DNA of 64,000 nucleotides, from assembly GCA_032207245.1 (NCBI GenBank), contig CM063507.1:92453592-92517591 (forward strand). Reading direction: 5' to 3'. The notes under the pieces were generated by a model. That model was not told the DNA's origin and ran no database searches. It worked only from the letters and a program-made list of their open reading frames with translations. The DNA is from Pardosa pseudoannulata. Lineage: Eukaryota; Arthropoda; Arachnida; Araneae; Lycosidae. Both the position numbers and the translations under genes were made by a program. Position 1 is the first letter of the stretch, and every line of letters begins with the position of its first letter. Shown in pieces: positions 37,348 through 49,901 of this stretch.

Positions 37348-37353
37348 TTTATT
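37348..37353 (-). promoter_or_regulatory. Candidate polyadenylation signal for SLC30A6
   Basis: A canonical AATAAA on the minus strand (TTTATT on plus) about 400 bases past the stop codon. The region is so AT-rich that such hexamers are common, so this is only a candidate. Confidence 0.25.
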
Positions 37354-37756
37354 TTCCTTTGGTCACTGTTTTGAACCACTTCTCATGTACAAGTTATGAA
37401 AAAGCACATGAAACATCATATATTAATAATGAAAAATATCACTTTACACAGAAAGACATTTATGGATACAATCTCTACACATCGTCACAACAGTTCAATT
37501 AGATTCACATCCTTTACAAAATTTTCTCATACAACTATTTGAAGTAGAAAAATATTGTAATATTTTCCCTTTAAAACACAAAGATAAGAAATGAACTTTT
37601 TATCATGCATATACATGATAATCCATTCGAATACATATATATAAATATTCGAATATATATATATAAATATTTACAAAACAGAATGTCGTACTTTGGCATG
37701 CTAGCATACCACATTTACAACAAGCAGGAATCTAACATCTAAAGTTTAAAAATGTA

Positions 37757-38239
37757 TCAGCTCCGATAAGACTTAGAGTAGCTAGGACTCGAAGCATATT
37801 TGGGATTTATATTAAGCTCTCTATTGTACTTGCCCAATGATGATGGACTTTGTAGATAATATGCTGTTTGGTACACTTTTGACTGCTCACCTAAATTAGG
37901 AGACACTGCTTTTGGCACCAGTTCTGTACCAGACATATTTATTGCTACATTTTGTAGCTTGGGTGATGATTTTGAAACACCTAATGAAGGAGGTAATGGT
38001 ATAGCTGCATAGCTGTGAGACTGTTGAGGTTGTTGCACTGATTTCAAGTCAGGATAAGAGTATGAAGGCGAGGAGACTGCAGGTACACTAGTATTAACGA
38101 GGGTTTCTTTCAGTTTGCTGGAAGCAGTACTTGCACCTACATTCAGTGCATAAGTATCTTGAACGGGAGGAAACTTCATAAACGGTTCATTTAAAATTTG
38201 CCTAGTATTGCTACTCCAGGCCCATTCATCTTTAAAAAC
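37757..38239 (-). CDS. SLC30A6: SLC30A6 last coding exon, Ser/Pro/Tyr-rich tail
   Basis: 160 codons then TGA at 37757-37759. The acceptor is TTCTGTCCTAG at 38240-38250. It opens [11 protein letters not shown], matching IFKDDW of human ZnT6, which fixes the gene and the phase. The remaining 145 residues are low-complexity, rich in Ser, Pro, Tyr and Gln with repeats of SSPSYS, and not alignable to human. Human ZnT6 also ends in a long disordered Ser/Pro/Gly tail. The Met visible at 38179 is internal, not a start. Confidence 0.88.
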   Translation of the reverse strand, partial: VFKDEWAWSSNTRQILNEPFMKFPPVQDTYALNVGASTASSKLKETLVNTSVPAVSSPSYSYPDLKSVQQPQQSHSYAAIPLPPSLGVSKSSPKLQNVAINMSGTELVPKAVSPNLGEQSKVYQTAYYLQSPSSLGKYNRELNINPKYASSPSYSKSYRS

Positions 38240-40134
38240 CTAGGACAGAAATCCATAACAATAAACCAATGATCTAAAATCAACAAATACACATGTATAA
38301 AATTTTTTGTCTTTCTCCCTACTGGTTAGACCAAGGATGGTGAACTTCTTTTGATTAGTATGCCACTTGTTATATTTCTTTGAAAAATCATCTATAAACC
38401 CTATAATCTATATAAAAATGTTTAATATTTTAAATTATTATTTGTCCTCATCACAATGTGAGAATCACTGCTATAAAGCTTTTAAGTGACATTTATTTAA
38501 AAAATTCAGTTTTTATATGGCAGAGAAATGTTTACCTTGTTCCTATTTAGATTGTTACTGTTAAAAAATCAAATTGTCTGAATCATTAAAAAAGATGATA
38601 CTGGTGCTCTTAGTTTCCAAAAATCTTTCTCCTATACACTGTCTACCAATAAGTATTTGGACACCTATGCAAATGATGATATCGGGCTTGCAACTGCTGA
38701 GGTACTTTCAAAAAGGTGAGAAAAGTGACAAATAATACAGAATAAGTGACTAAAAAGTGACTATACATTGAAAAAAAAACAAGATATTTTTTCTCCTCTT
38801 GATTACAGATGCTATTATTAAGATTGTTCTATTTATTTTAACACTAAATCAAATAATTAATGCAAGACATGATTTTAGCGTCAAATACAAAAAGGTTAAA
38901 AATTTTGTTTAACACAACTCAACATTGCTTTTTATTCAAGAAAATCTATAAATTAGATTTGAATACATACAATACATTAATTTTATAATCACAATTTTCT
39001 GCATATATTAATGATGTTTTGAAATATGTACATAGCTAGATTAGAGCATCTAAACAAAAATTGTGAAGAAAAAGAGAAATGTGTGCTTTGACGTAAATTA
39101 CTTTAATATATTAAATGTAAATTTCAGGAACTTCTTTACGACTTTTTAAAATCGCTGAATTCTGGAAACCATATGACTAATTTTAATAAGAAAAATAAGA
39201 TTAGAGCGTCACATTTTTGGTCTTTTATTAAAATATTTTGTTATTAATTCAGATTTTTTTTCAACAACAGACTTTTGCTGTGATACACCATGAAAAAAGT
39301 GACTGTTTACTTAAAAAAGTGACTAAAAGTGATCAATTCTAAAAAAAGTGACTAAAGGTGAGAAAAGTGACGGAATTGCAAGCCTGTGATATCTGCGGTC
39401 CTGGAATTATGCTTTGGAGGGTGTTTCTCCTAGTATGGATGGACCCTTGTTCCCCATTGATGGTAAGTTCAACGAAAATGCATACAGTACTATTTGGATA
39501 ACAAAGTGCTTCCTACATTGTGGCAGTTTTACAGGTTGGACCCCTGTTTCAGAACGACAACGCCAGTTGTCATGTTTTGAGGTTTACCAAGGCTTGGTAT
39601 GGTTCCAATGGAGTTCATTGAATGGACTAGCCTGCCCAGAGCCGTAGCATACATTGAAGATATTTAGTGAGAAAAACTATTTTTTTTTTTCTCTACCTTT
39701 TTGCATCTTGGAATAACTGTTGTCATAAACCTGAGTTAGTTTTTAATAAATATTTCTTAATATATAATGTTGTTTAAAATATAATGATTCACAATACATA
39801 ACTACTTTTTAAAGTAATTCATACTTCAAAATTTTCACAAATGAAAACCAAGTTGTAATAAGGGATAAAATGTAAATTATTATTAATAAACAAATAAGAA
39901 AGCACAAATCATGTAGTTTATGGGTACATTTTGTTGCTTTTTTGCTAGGGTATCCATTCTAACCACCCCTGCATATATACAGTCAAATTTGTATTTAACT
40001 CACTAAATTCCCTCTTTAAAAAAAAAAAAAAAATGTTTGTTAAACAGAGAATAAACTTTGCTATTTGGAGGTTATTTCATGAAGAAATTTGCAATATATA
40101 TATTTTATAAATAGAGATTGGCTTGAATACATTA

Positions 40135-40196
<62 letters not shown>

Positions 40197-43100
40197 GGCC
40201 GTAGCCAGAAATTATTTTCAGTGGGGGACCAAAGAAGAAAGACATCTTTTGTCTGTGAATGATACTTCAATTAATGAAAGGGAAAGCAATGTATTTCCGG
40301 AATACAGTACCGGAAATACAGTGATGTATTTCCGTCCAGCAGCCCAGCAAGACTTTTATGGTCTCAGCACACACAGTAGTGGGACATTATCTATCTACAA
40401 AATAGTCTTTCAAAATTTCGGGGAGGGACCAGAAACCCCAAATCCCTCCCCCTGCCTATGGCCTTGTATATATATCTGATATATAGCCTGGATGACATCG
40501 AACACCAGATTTGATATGCGCATTGAGCAGGTGCAGTTCTACTTTTGCGGTATGGCAACAACCCTCCCGAGTGGAACGCCGAGATTGACAGAGCACTGAC
40601 GTGAGTTGGACAGTACCGAGTGCAGACGGCACTACCGATTGATCGCCAAGATGGGCGCTGATGTTATGCCAGACGGGCACTGATGTCAACTTTCATTTTA
40701 ATTGTCCCTAGACACCATTTAATTTGAAATAGTCTCATTAAATAAGTTCGTGTTAGTTAAGCATCTTTGCATCTTTTCCATGTGGGAATAATCTCCCACA
40801 TATATAAATATTTAATATATCTATAACTCTTAAATAAAAAAAAAAAAAAGATATGCCATATTATTCTTGCAATTTCATGTGTGATAATAATTTTAAATAT
40901 TATTAATATAATAAATATGAAAAAATGTGTATATGTCATAGATTTTCACAAACAAAATAACATGTTAATGCAAAATATATATAGTAGTATAATAAATAAC
41001 ATCATTATATATATAAACATATTTCCCTAATTAATTGACGCTTATTTTAAGTAGACTTAGTGTGTTTTTAGTATCATATAAGTTTTATTATTTTTAATTT
41101 TTATAGAGAAAAAAAATTAATTATATAGTAAGATGTTAGTTTAAGAGCACCATTAGAGCATTTATGATATGTACCAATTATATTATTGTAATGTCAGATA
41201 GACAAGGGAAGATGTTTGTTTAAGTGAGTTAAAACAATTTGCTCATTGGCATCTCTCCTTATTCGGACATGGATGGTACCAATCTGAAAGAAAAAATGAA
41301 ATAAATATAAAATAAAGCAAAAATCAAGACACTATAACAATTATTTAAGCAGACAAATCATGTTTTCAGAATTTAATTAAAACAAAAAAAAAAAAAAAAC
41401 ACTGCATAAATGCTAACCTAGTAGAAAATGAAAGTTTAAATGGATGAGCAGCATTCCCCTCAATTATTGGCATTAATTTATAAACACCAATTTTCACTGC
41501 AAAATATTTCTGTGTAATAACTACATATTAAGGCTTTATAAATGGATACATACACATTTTAAATAAATTAAATAACCTGCTCTTAAGAACAGTGAAACTT
41601 CTCCGAGCGGCCACCCTTCTAAATGGCCAATTTTTCATGGCACAGATTTTTCGACTCATAGACCTAATGGTAAAATAACCTGTATCAGCAACCACTCAAC
41701 CCCCTCTAAGCGGAAACCGAGTGGGATTGCCCATTTCACTTTTCGGGAAATTCTACTAACTCAATGCTTTAATTTTGAGTGGAAAAACTGAAGGTTAGTT
41801 TTATGGTTGGATATACAGGGTATCTTCAATGTTTCAAATCCATGACTTTCCCTGACTTAGCAGATCATTTTCCATGACTTTAAAAAGCTTTCATTAAAGT
41901 ATATACGAATAGAACTTCTGATGTACATACAAATAAAATATATGCTTTTAGAGAAATTACAGGAATTTTATCATAAAAAACTATAAACTTACTTTATAAG
42001 TGTTAATAAACTCACATACATAAAAATAAATTGTTATATCTACATACCTAAGTTTAATCATATAGCAATTTTTCAATCAAAATGTTTCCAATTTGAATTC
42101 AGGATACTTTGGTATTATCCAGGTGACCATGAATAATAGCCAAATATAACCCTATAATGTTTATATACAATATCCCTAGAGATAAACTTATATTTTGTGC
42201 AAAAATCTTAATTTTTATTAAAAAATATCAATTATTATATTAATAAAATTTTAATCTACAATTTAAGAAAAAACCAGAATAATATACATTTACCCACCCA
42301 TTAAGCTTTCTTGCTTTGAGTTTCCTTGGTGAACAAATTTTACTTGGTAATATGATCAATAGGATAATAAATAAATACCAAACTCAGTAACTTCAGCCAA
42401 ATGACAAGTAAATATAGAATTAAACAATTCAATGCATTTTTGTTTTATCGTTAGTTTAGCGGATCCATGACTTTTACTCATTTACTTGAAAAATCAAGAC
42501 TTTCCATGACAAAATTAATCCATTGTCTAAATCCATGATTTTCCATGACTTTCCCTGACTTTCCAGGTGCGCGGAAATCATGGATATAAGAACCAGGAAT
42601 AATTTACGAAGTCCATTCCTGCAGTCCCTCCCCCTTTTTTAGAAACATTAAATCTGTTATCTCTTTTGTATTCTCCCCACACCCTTCAGATAGGGAATCC
42701 CTATTGCACCACCCATAGAAACTGAGGGAGGGAGTGGACAATCAGGCTTTGCAGGTATCGTAGGGCCTTCGTTTGGAATTCCAATAGGTACAGCAAAGGA
42801 AGAATTGCACCTCTGTCAGCAAAAATGCCATCCATGCCAGTTTCATTTCATTAGTTTATCAGTGATATGAGTTGCAACTATGTGGAAACACATTTTCCTA
42901 AATCTCAAGCAGCGAATTGAAGTTCTGCTTGAATATGAAAATGGCAAATCGGCAAGAAAGTAGCTGCATTATCTAACTGCAGAAGAACATAAATCAACGA
43001 AGTCATTAAAGAAAAAAATTTTATATTGAAGGAATACAAAGACTTTAACTTTCTGTTTTTAAAGTAAAAAATGACCTTAAAAAATAGTTGTTATAGAGAG

Positions 43101-46100
43101 AAGTAAAAACTTAAAACACACAAATTGTAGCCTTTTTTTAAAAAAATGTGAGAGCATGAAATAAAGTACTATTTTCTCTTTAGATAAGTTTTCAATTTCA
43201 TTTTAAATAAGGAATATATGTCAGACTTGTTTATATTATCCATTATAGCAATTATCTTATAATAAAACCCTTCAGAACCACCACCCCCTCTGAGTGGCCA
43301 TATATTCTTGGAACGGTGGCGTAACCGCTCAGACATTTGTACATGTTAGGTTTCACTGTATTTACAGATTTCACAATTTTCCAATGGTTGAAAATTTTGT
43401 GGTTAAAAAGAAGACATCTAACTTTAAAAATTTAGAGAAGTATGAGATAGCTAAATTTTTACTAAATCATTTTTTGACATTTTAAGTGATAAAATAGTTA
43501 TAATTGAAAGGAATATTAATCCCAGTAGCCAATTAATTACTGGTATCTCAGTCTAATTTTTAATTAAGGAAAGCAGTAGTAGCTGTCTTTGCTCTACTTA
43601 GAAAGTTTTGGCTAAAAAACTTGTCAAACCCTTAGAAAAATTGTTGGTAAGTCAAACTGTCAAGCTGAGGTCAAGTTGAATTATATTTAAAAAAAAAAAA
43701 AAAAATTAGAGCAGTGTACATTTTTTAAATGAGTAATTTGTACATGTTAAGTGTAAAAGTTAGCAGGTATGCCTTTGTATCTCAACAACCTGAATTAAAA
43801 GAATATATCCCACAATGTTAAAATATATCATTTCAAACATGTTAAAAAAAATTAAAAAGTGCTAAAAAGGTATTTTTCTACTAATAAAAAATTACATATC
43901 ATTAATACTGCAAATTACTTTGCATAAAAAGTATCTTTACTAAAAGATTTTGAAATTATTTTAAAAGAATTTTCCTTCAGGAACTACCTTTTCAAAAATT
44001 CTAACAAATCTAAAGTTTATTTAAGTAAAGTCAAACCCCATCAAAGCAAACCTGGCATGTAATGAATGAAATTTTTGGTCCTGCTGATTTATATGCTTTT
44101 TCACACTAATTTATTATTTTACAGCAGTAATTCTTAACCTGTATGCCACAAGGAATTTTTGCAAATAATTAACATTACTTAGCATTGTATCATTAGTATG
44201 AAATTTCCCATATATTATGTGCTATTTTCCTTGTTCACTCCTTTACCTGGATCAGTGTTTCCATGCATGTCACTTTTTCTTCATCCCTGCCAATAGGAGA
44301 CATACTTTACTCATACACTGTCTACCAGTAAATATTTGGACACCTATGCAAATGACGATATCTGAGGTCCTGCAGTCCACTGGTATACATTGTGTAGGAA
44401 ACAGTATCAGTATTAGTCACATGCAAGATGCGGAGCAGTTCGGAGCTCTCTGATTTCGAGAAAGGTATAACTATCAGATATCGCGAATGTGACTGATCCT
44501 TAAGGGACATATCTAGTTCATCGTTCATCGAATAGACTGGCTTGCCCAGACCTGAACCCTACCGAAAACCTCTGGGAAAGGTTGGCCAAATTAAGGAGTA
44601 CACTACCCGTCCAAAATTGATGAAGTAACTTGTATGTCTACTCTAAGCAGAGTGGAAGACAATACCACTAGCTGTAATACAAAGACTTGTGGAAAGTATG
44701 CTCAGAGGGTTCATGCTGTAATTGCCTCTCGTGGAGGCTCTACCAACTGTTGATTTTGAATAAAGTTAGTTTTTCTTTTCTATCACAGGCATCCCAGTAA
44801 TCCTCTCGCCTTTAAGGCTTTAAATATCCTAAAAAATCTCGCCTGATCTGGTTTTTCTATATATTTTTGCTGGGTGCCTTCACATGTTGGAATTGAGGGG
44901 AATGAAAGAGCAGACAAAGCTGCCAAGTCTGCGAGTAACTACTTACATTTTGACTTGCCATATTGTGATGCAAAGCACCATGTGGTGAAACTTCTTTATA
45001 AACAGTGGCAAGTAGAATGGGACCATATTGAAAATAATAAACTTCATTCAATTAAACCCAATATTATCCCTTGGCCTGCTCATCCATCCAGAAAGCAGAA
45101 TGTACTTCTCACCCGTCTTCGCATTGGGCATATCCGCTTCACTCACTGTCATTTAATTTTAGGAGAGAATGTACCCATTTGTAATCATTGTAATGGTCTT
45201 ATGACCATGAATCATATATGTATTGAGTGTCTTCTGTACACCAATCAGTGTTTATACAATTTTTCTTTAGATAACCTACATTTAAGTGATATTTTAAATT
45301 CTGTTCCGCATCCAAATATTTTTACATTTTTAAAAGATATTGGTTTTTATGCTCCCATTTGATTGTGTAAATTTTAACTTATGACGTCTATATTTTTAAT
45401 ATTTTCATTTTTATTGTTTACCAGTGTCTAACTATTTGTTTGGCACAATATGTTCCAAGAGGACTCAGTGCCATAAAACTCTGCACAATCAACAAACCAA
45501 CTATCACAGGTGTCCAAATACTTACTGATACACAGTGTACATTTTATTTTATATTAGAAGTTTTACTTTCTACTCAACTAGCAGGTGTTTGCTTTCAAAA
45601 TCTTTAGGATATTTTTTCTGTGAGTAAACTGCACATTTTTCCTACTCAGTATTACAATTCAAGAAGCATGGGTTAGCATGTCGCTGCTATAAGAAGGTTT
45701 TGAAGTAACTTTTGATTTTTCTTTACAAAATAGGTAAAGATCCAGGAAATAGCAGTAAAGCAACATAAAAAAAAACCTCAGAAATGACAGTGTAAGATTT
45801 TGAGTAAAAGAAAATTGTCATAAATGATCCTATGATAATTACAAAAGGAAGTCCATGTTTCTTTTTTTTTTTTTGTAAAGTGAATTACTAAACAAAGATT
45901 TTTATTCATAAATATTATCAGAATTATATTATAACTAAACTCCACACTAGTTATGTGACTCTGAATTTTTTTTTTTCTTTTAATAACACAAAATAGTTTA
46001 AATTTCAAATTGCAAATGCATTCAGCAAAATCACTAAACTGAGATGTTAAAATTATCAAAATGGCTTACCAAGCTTTAAAGGAATGAAATGTTACAAAGT

Positions 46101-49100
46101 TTTAAAAAGTCATATTTACAAAACTCTGATGCAACTAACATTTAGTCCAGTGATAACATTATTTAATTTTAGAAAGTTCATATTTGAATTCAATATATTT
46201 TAAAAATATTAATAATCTTTCTCAAAAAAAAAAAAAAAAAAAAAAAATCAAAATTTTAAAAAAAAATAATAATAGGATACCATTTACAAAATTTCTTTAA
46301 AATCAGAGATAAGAGAGACAGATAAAAAAATGCCATATTAAGCAGTCGCTAATGTTATGCTTTTCACAGAAGCATATTTATACATCTTTTTATTTGTTAT
46401 GTAAATATCTGCTGAAAAATAGATTTTTCAACTTTCACATATTACTAAATGAAAAATTCATTGTTCTTTTTTCATTTTTTTTTATTTATATATTTATTTT
46501 TTTTATTTTTTATTTTTATTTTCACAGCACTAAAAACCAGAAAAATTCTTGTTCTAACTGTAAGTCTATAAAATTAAACCAAAAACCATAAATTTCATAG
46601 GTAATCCATAAGTTAAACATGTTAAATGTGCTCCATTGCACAGGGCCCAACTAAGATACTTTTGTTCAACGGGCACAATCCAATTTTTCTGCCCTCCACC
46701 TCCATGCTATCATAATTACAGTCATATAAATATTATAACATTGAATTAGCAAACAGATTTAAGAAATTAGCATTAAAGTAATATTCAAGATCAAAAAACA
46801 CCAAATTTTCATTTTATGTAATCATTATTATCTCTGTTTAGCCATGTTAAAAATTATGGACTTTTAAAGGCATAGAGTGACCCACTTTTTTATTTTTACC
46901 TTGTCACAATCGCAAGCTCTGTGGTGCAGAAAATAAATAATATAAATATGCAATAACCCATAGAATCAAAAAAGCACCAGGTTTGTAGAGGGAATTAATT
47001 ATCAGGTAAATAATCAGTAAAATTAAAGTAAATAGGAAACAATTAGAGTTCATGACAAACACAATTACCTCATACAATAATTTATTAAAACTTAATGATG
47101 TATGCATATGTTTGAAATTTTTCCCTACTTAATATGTGTTTCAAGCACTCGACTATATTTTTGTGCCCAGGGCACGTGCCCCAGGTATCCATGCGATAAT
47201 CAGGCCCTGCATTGCCTGATACACAGATACATATCCATTATTCATAGACAGATATACACATACTTTCACTTAAAATCTGACATACGTACAATTTTATCAA
47301 ATCCTAAAAGCCAAAAATGTTCATTTCTGAATTCTAAAACACCATCAAAGGTGGAGGCTTCCCGCAGGCACTTGTCAAGAAGATCTGTAACATGGGGTGG
47401 TGTTCCCTATTTTTTAAATAGAAAAAATATATACACACAATAAATAAATACAAAGACCTGATTAATATTTTGCATTAACAGTTCAATCAATAACAATAAG
47501 TTAGATATTTAATATGAGGATTCATTAGGCATAGACTGCCTAATATAACTAGAGTGTACAAAGAAATTATACAAAAATATTTGCTAGTTTAGTAAGCCAG
47601 CTAATAATCAATTAAACTATCAATTTTCATGTACTTCAAAAACTCTTGTTTTATTTTACTATAATACAAGATATGAACATATATTATGTTATGATCTCTT
47701 GTATTATGTTATTTTAGAAAGGAGACTTAACTAAGTGTCTGTGCTAAACTATCCTTAACCTGAGGCCTAGTAACTAACTAATGAGAAATATGTGAATATG
47801 GCAGCAAATTTTTATATAAGTAAAGAATATAATAAATAATACATGTTTGCAAATAAAAAAATATTTATTTATTTGCAATTTCGTATATACAAATTTCAAG
47901 AACCTCACTGGTTTCTTTTAAAGTTGGCCCTTGTAAGGAAATCATCATTAAATTTTTCAGTTTCTTTTCTCTAAGTCTATTTCTAGGAAAAGTTTTTATT
48001 CTTTTTATAAATGAGAAGCTTCTCTCTTTTTTCTCAGATTTTAATGGGTTTGTAATGTTTCAAGGGACACAATTTTGTGTCCCTTCTAAATTATAAAATT
48101 TTTTTGCCTTATTTTTTTATCACTCCTTGTATATACATATAACATAAACATTAAAGCAGACATGACAAAAGAAAACTAACCTGTAATAAAATTTTTGCAC
48201 TGTAGGCACTGATAGGATACATAGTGATGCAATTTAATGTGGAAATGAGAATACCTGCCACAGCATCTGCACTGTGGTAATCACTAAGAGAGGAAAATAA
48301 AGATTTTCAGAAAAAATATGAAACAAATATTTTTGTTTTGCTTAAAATATTTATTAAGAATTAATATTTTATAAAACCCACTTGAAAAATAAATAAATCA
48401 GATATATCTTATTTTTAAACAGATCTCATATATATGCTCCCACATACATATGCACAAGTATATGTGTATACACTGTCTACCAATAAGTATTTGGACACTT
48501 ATGCAAATGATGATATCTGCAGTCCTGAGGTATGTCGCGGCCTCCACCAGTACACATAGTGTAGGAAACAGCATCAGCATTAGTCACATGCAAGATGTCG
48601 TGCAATTCGGAGCTCTCTGATTTTAAGAAATGTATAATTATTGGGTATCACAAATGTGGCCAATCCTTAAGGGACATATCCAGCAATCTGAAGTACCCAA
48701 AATCGACAGTGGCCTATGTGATTAAGAAGTGGAAGGTGAGCGGTGATTGACAGAAGGGTCTGGGTCTGGAGAATGTCTCATGCCAGAATGCATTGCACCA
48801 ACAGTGAAGTTTGGCAGAGGTGGAGTTATGGTCTGGGGGTGTTTCTACTGGTATGGACTGGGACCCTTGGTCACCATTCATGGTAAGATCAACGACAATT
48901 CCTACTGCACTATTTTGGATGACAAAGTGCTTCCTACGTTGTGGTAGTTTTACGGTTTGGACCCCTGTTACTTTCAGGACAACAATGCCAGTTGTCCTGT
49001 TTCGAGGTTAGCCAATGGAGTTCATCAAATGGACTGGCCTGCCAGAGCCCAGACCTGAACCTTATCAAGAACCTCTGGGATGAGTTGGATAGCTGAATTA

Positions 49101-49326
49101 AGGGGTGCACTATCCGTCCAAAATCGGTGAAGGAACTTCTATGTTTACTCCAAGCCGAGTGAAAGACAATAACACTAGCTGTAATACAAAGACTTGTGGA
49201 AAGTATGCCCTGGAGGGTCCACATTGAAATCGCCTCTGGTGGAGACTCTACCAACTATTGATTCTGAATTAAGTTTAGTTTTTCTTTTCTATCACAGATG
49301 TTCAAATACTTTTTGTCAGACAGTGT

Positions 49327-49367
<41 letters not shown>

Positions 49368-49368
49368 C

Positions 49369-49418
<50 letters not shown>

Positions 49419-49424
49419 TATACA

Positions 49425-49460
<36 letters not shown>

Positions 49461-49463
49461 TAT

Positions 49464-49526
<63 letters not shown>

Positions 49527-49828
49527 CATGCCTAGGACAAATTACAGAGCCAATGATGTCTTGATAATATGTTTATTCATGACTATTACACAGTTTCACA
49601 TCCAAACATAGAACATGGCAACGAGTGGCAAGCGTCTACACTCTAACAAAGAAGTTACATTTGCCAAGGTTCATACAGTAACCCTTTCTGAGGACGCTCA
49701 CTCTCAATTATTACGCGTCAAGAGCTTTTATATGGAGTTATTGGTGATTCAGGCGGGTGAATTAAAGAGTTCGCTGCATTTTCTGCCTTTAAACCCTAAA
49801 ATATTAATTTTATGTTTTCAAACTTGAC

Positions 49829-49901
<73 letters not shown>

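Larger units (their letters stand above)
41590..43358 (+). mobile_element. pogo/Tigger-like element, defective
   Basis: CAGTGAAACTTCTCCGAGCGG at the left, and at the right GTTAGGTTTCACTG (inverted CAGTGAAACCTAAC). TA follows the right end; the left TA is mutated. It contains a helix-turn-helix remnant at 42879-43050 and a nested 6-bp-TSD element at 41816-42582. It lies in an SLC30A6 intron. Confidence 0.7.
44316..45537 (+). mobile_element. Tc1-like element, copy 2, carrying a LINE insertion
   Basis: TA at 44314-44315 and 45538-45539. Left CACTGTCTACCAGTAAATA; right ATACTTACTGATACACAGTG. A 5' part codes for the transposase N-terminus in broken form; then there is an internal deletion to TEN-LWE-like sequence near 44560. 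The LINE at 44790-45500 lies just before the right terminal repeat. Confidence 0.85.

Noticed and set aside
38536..38557. 22-base candidate micro-exon of ZnT6 with good splice sites and fitting phase
   Set aside because: The encoded residues are polar and do not resemble the hydrophobic LVSTLTVQ segment expected there. Kept only as a remark.
40490..40690. Possible coding exon in the less AT-rich segment
   Set aside because: The minus-strand frame lacks any ZnT6 similarity and has no convincing splice borders.
49255..49611. Long frames in both strands rich in Tyr-Ile or Thr-His
   Set aside because: They are translations of TA and GT microsatellites.
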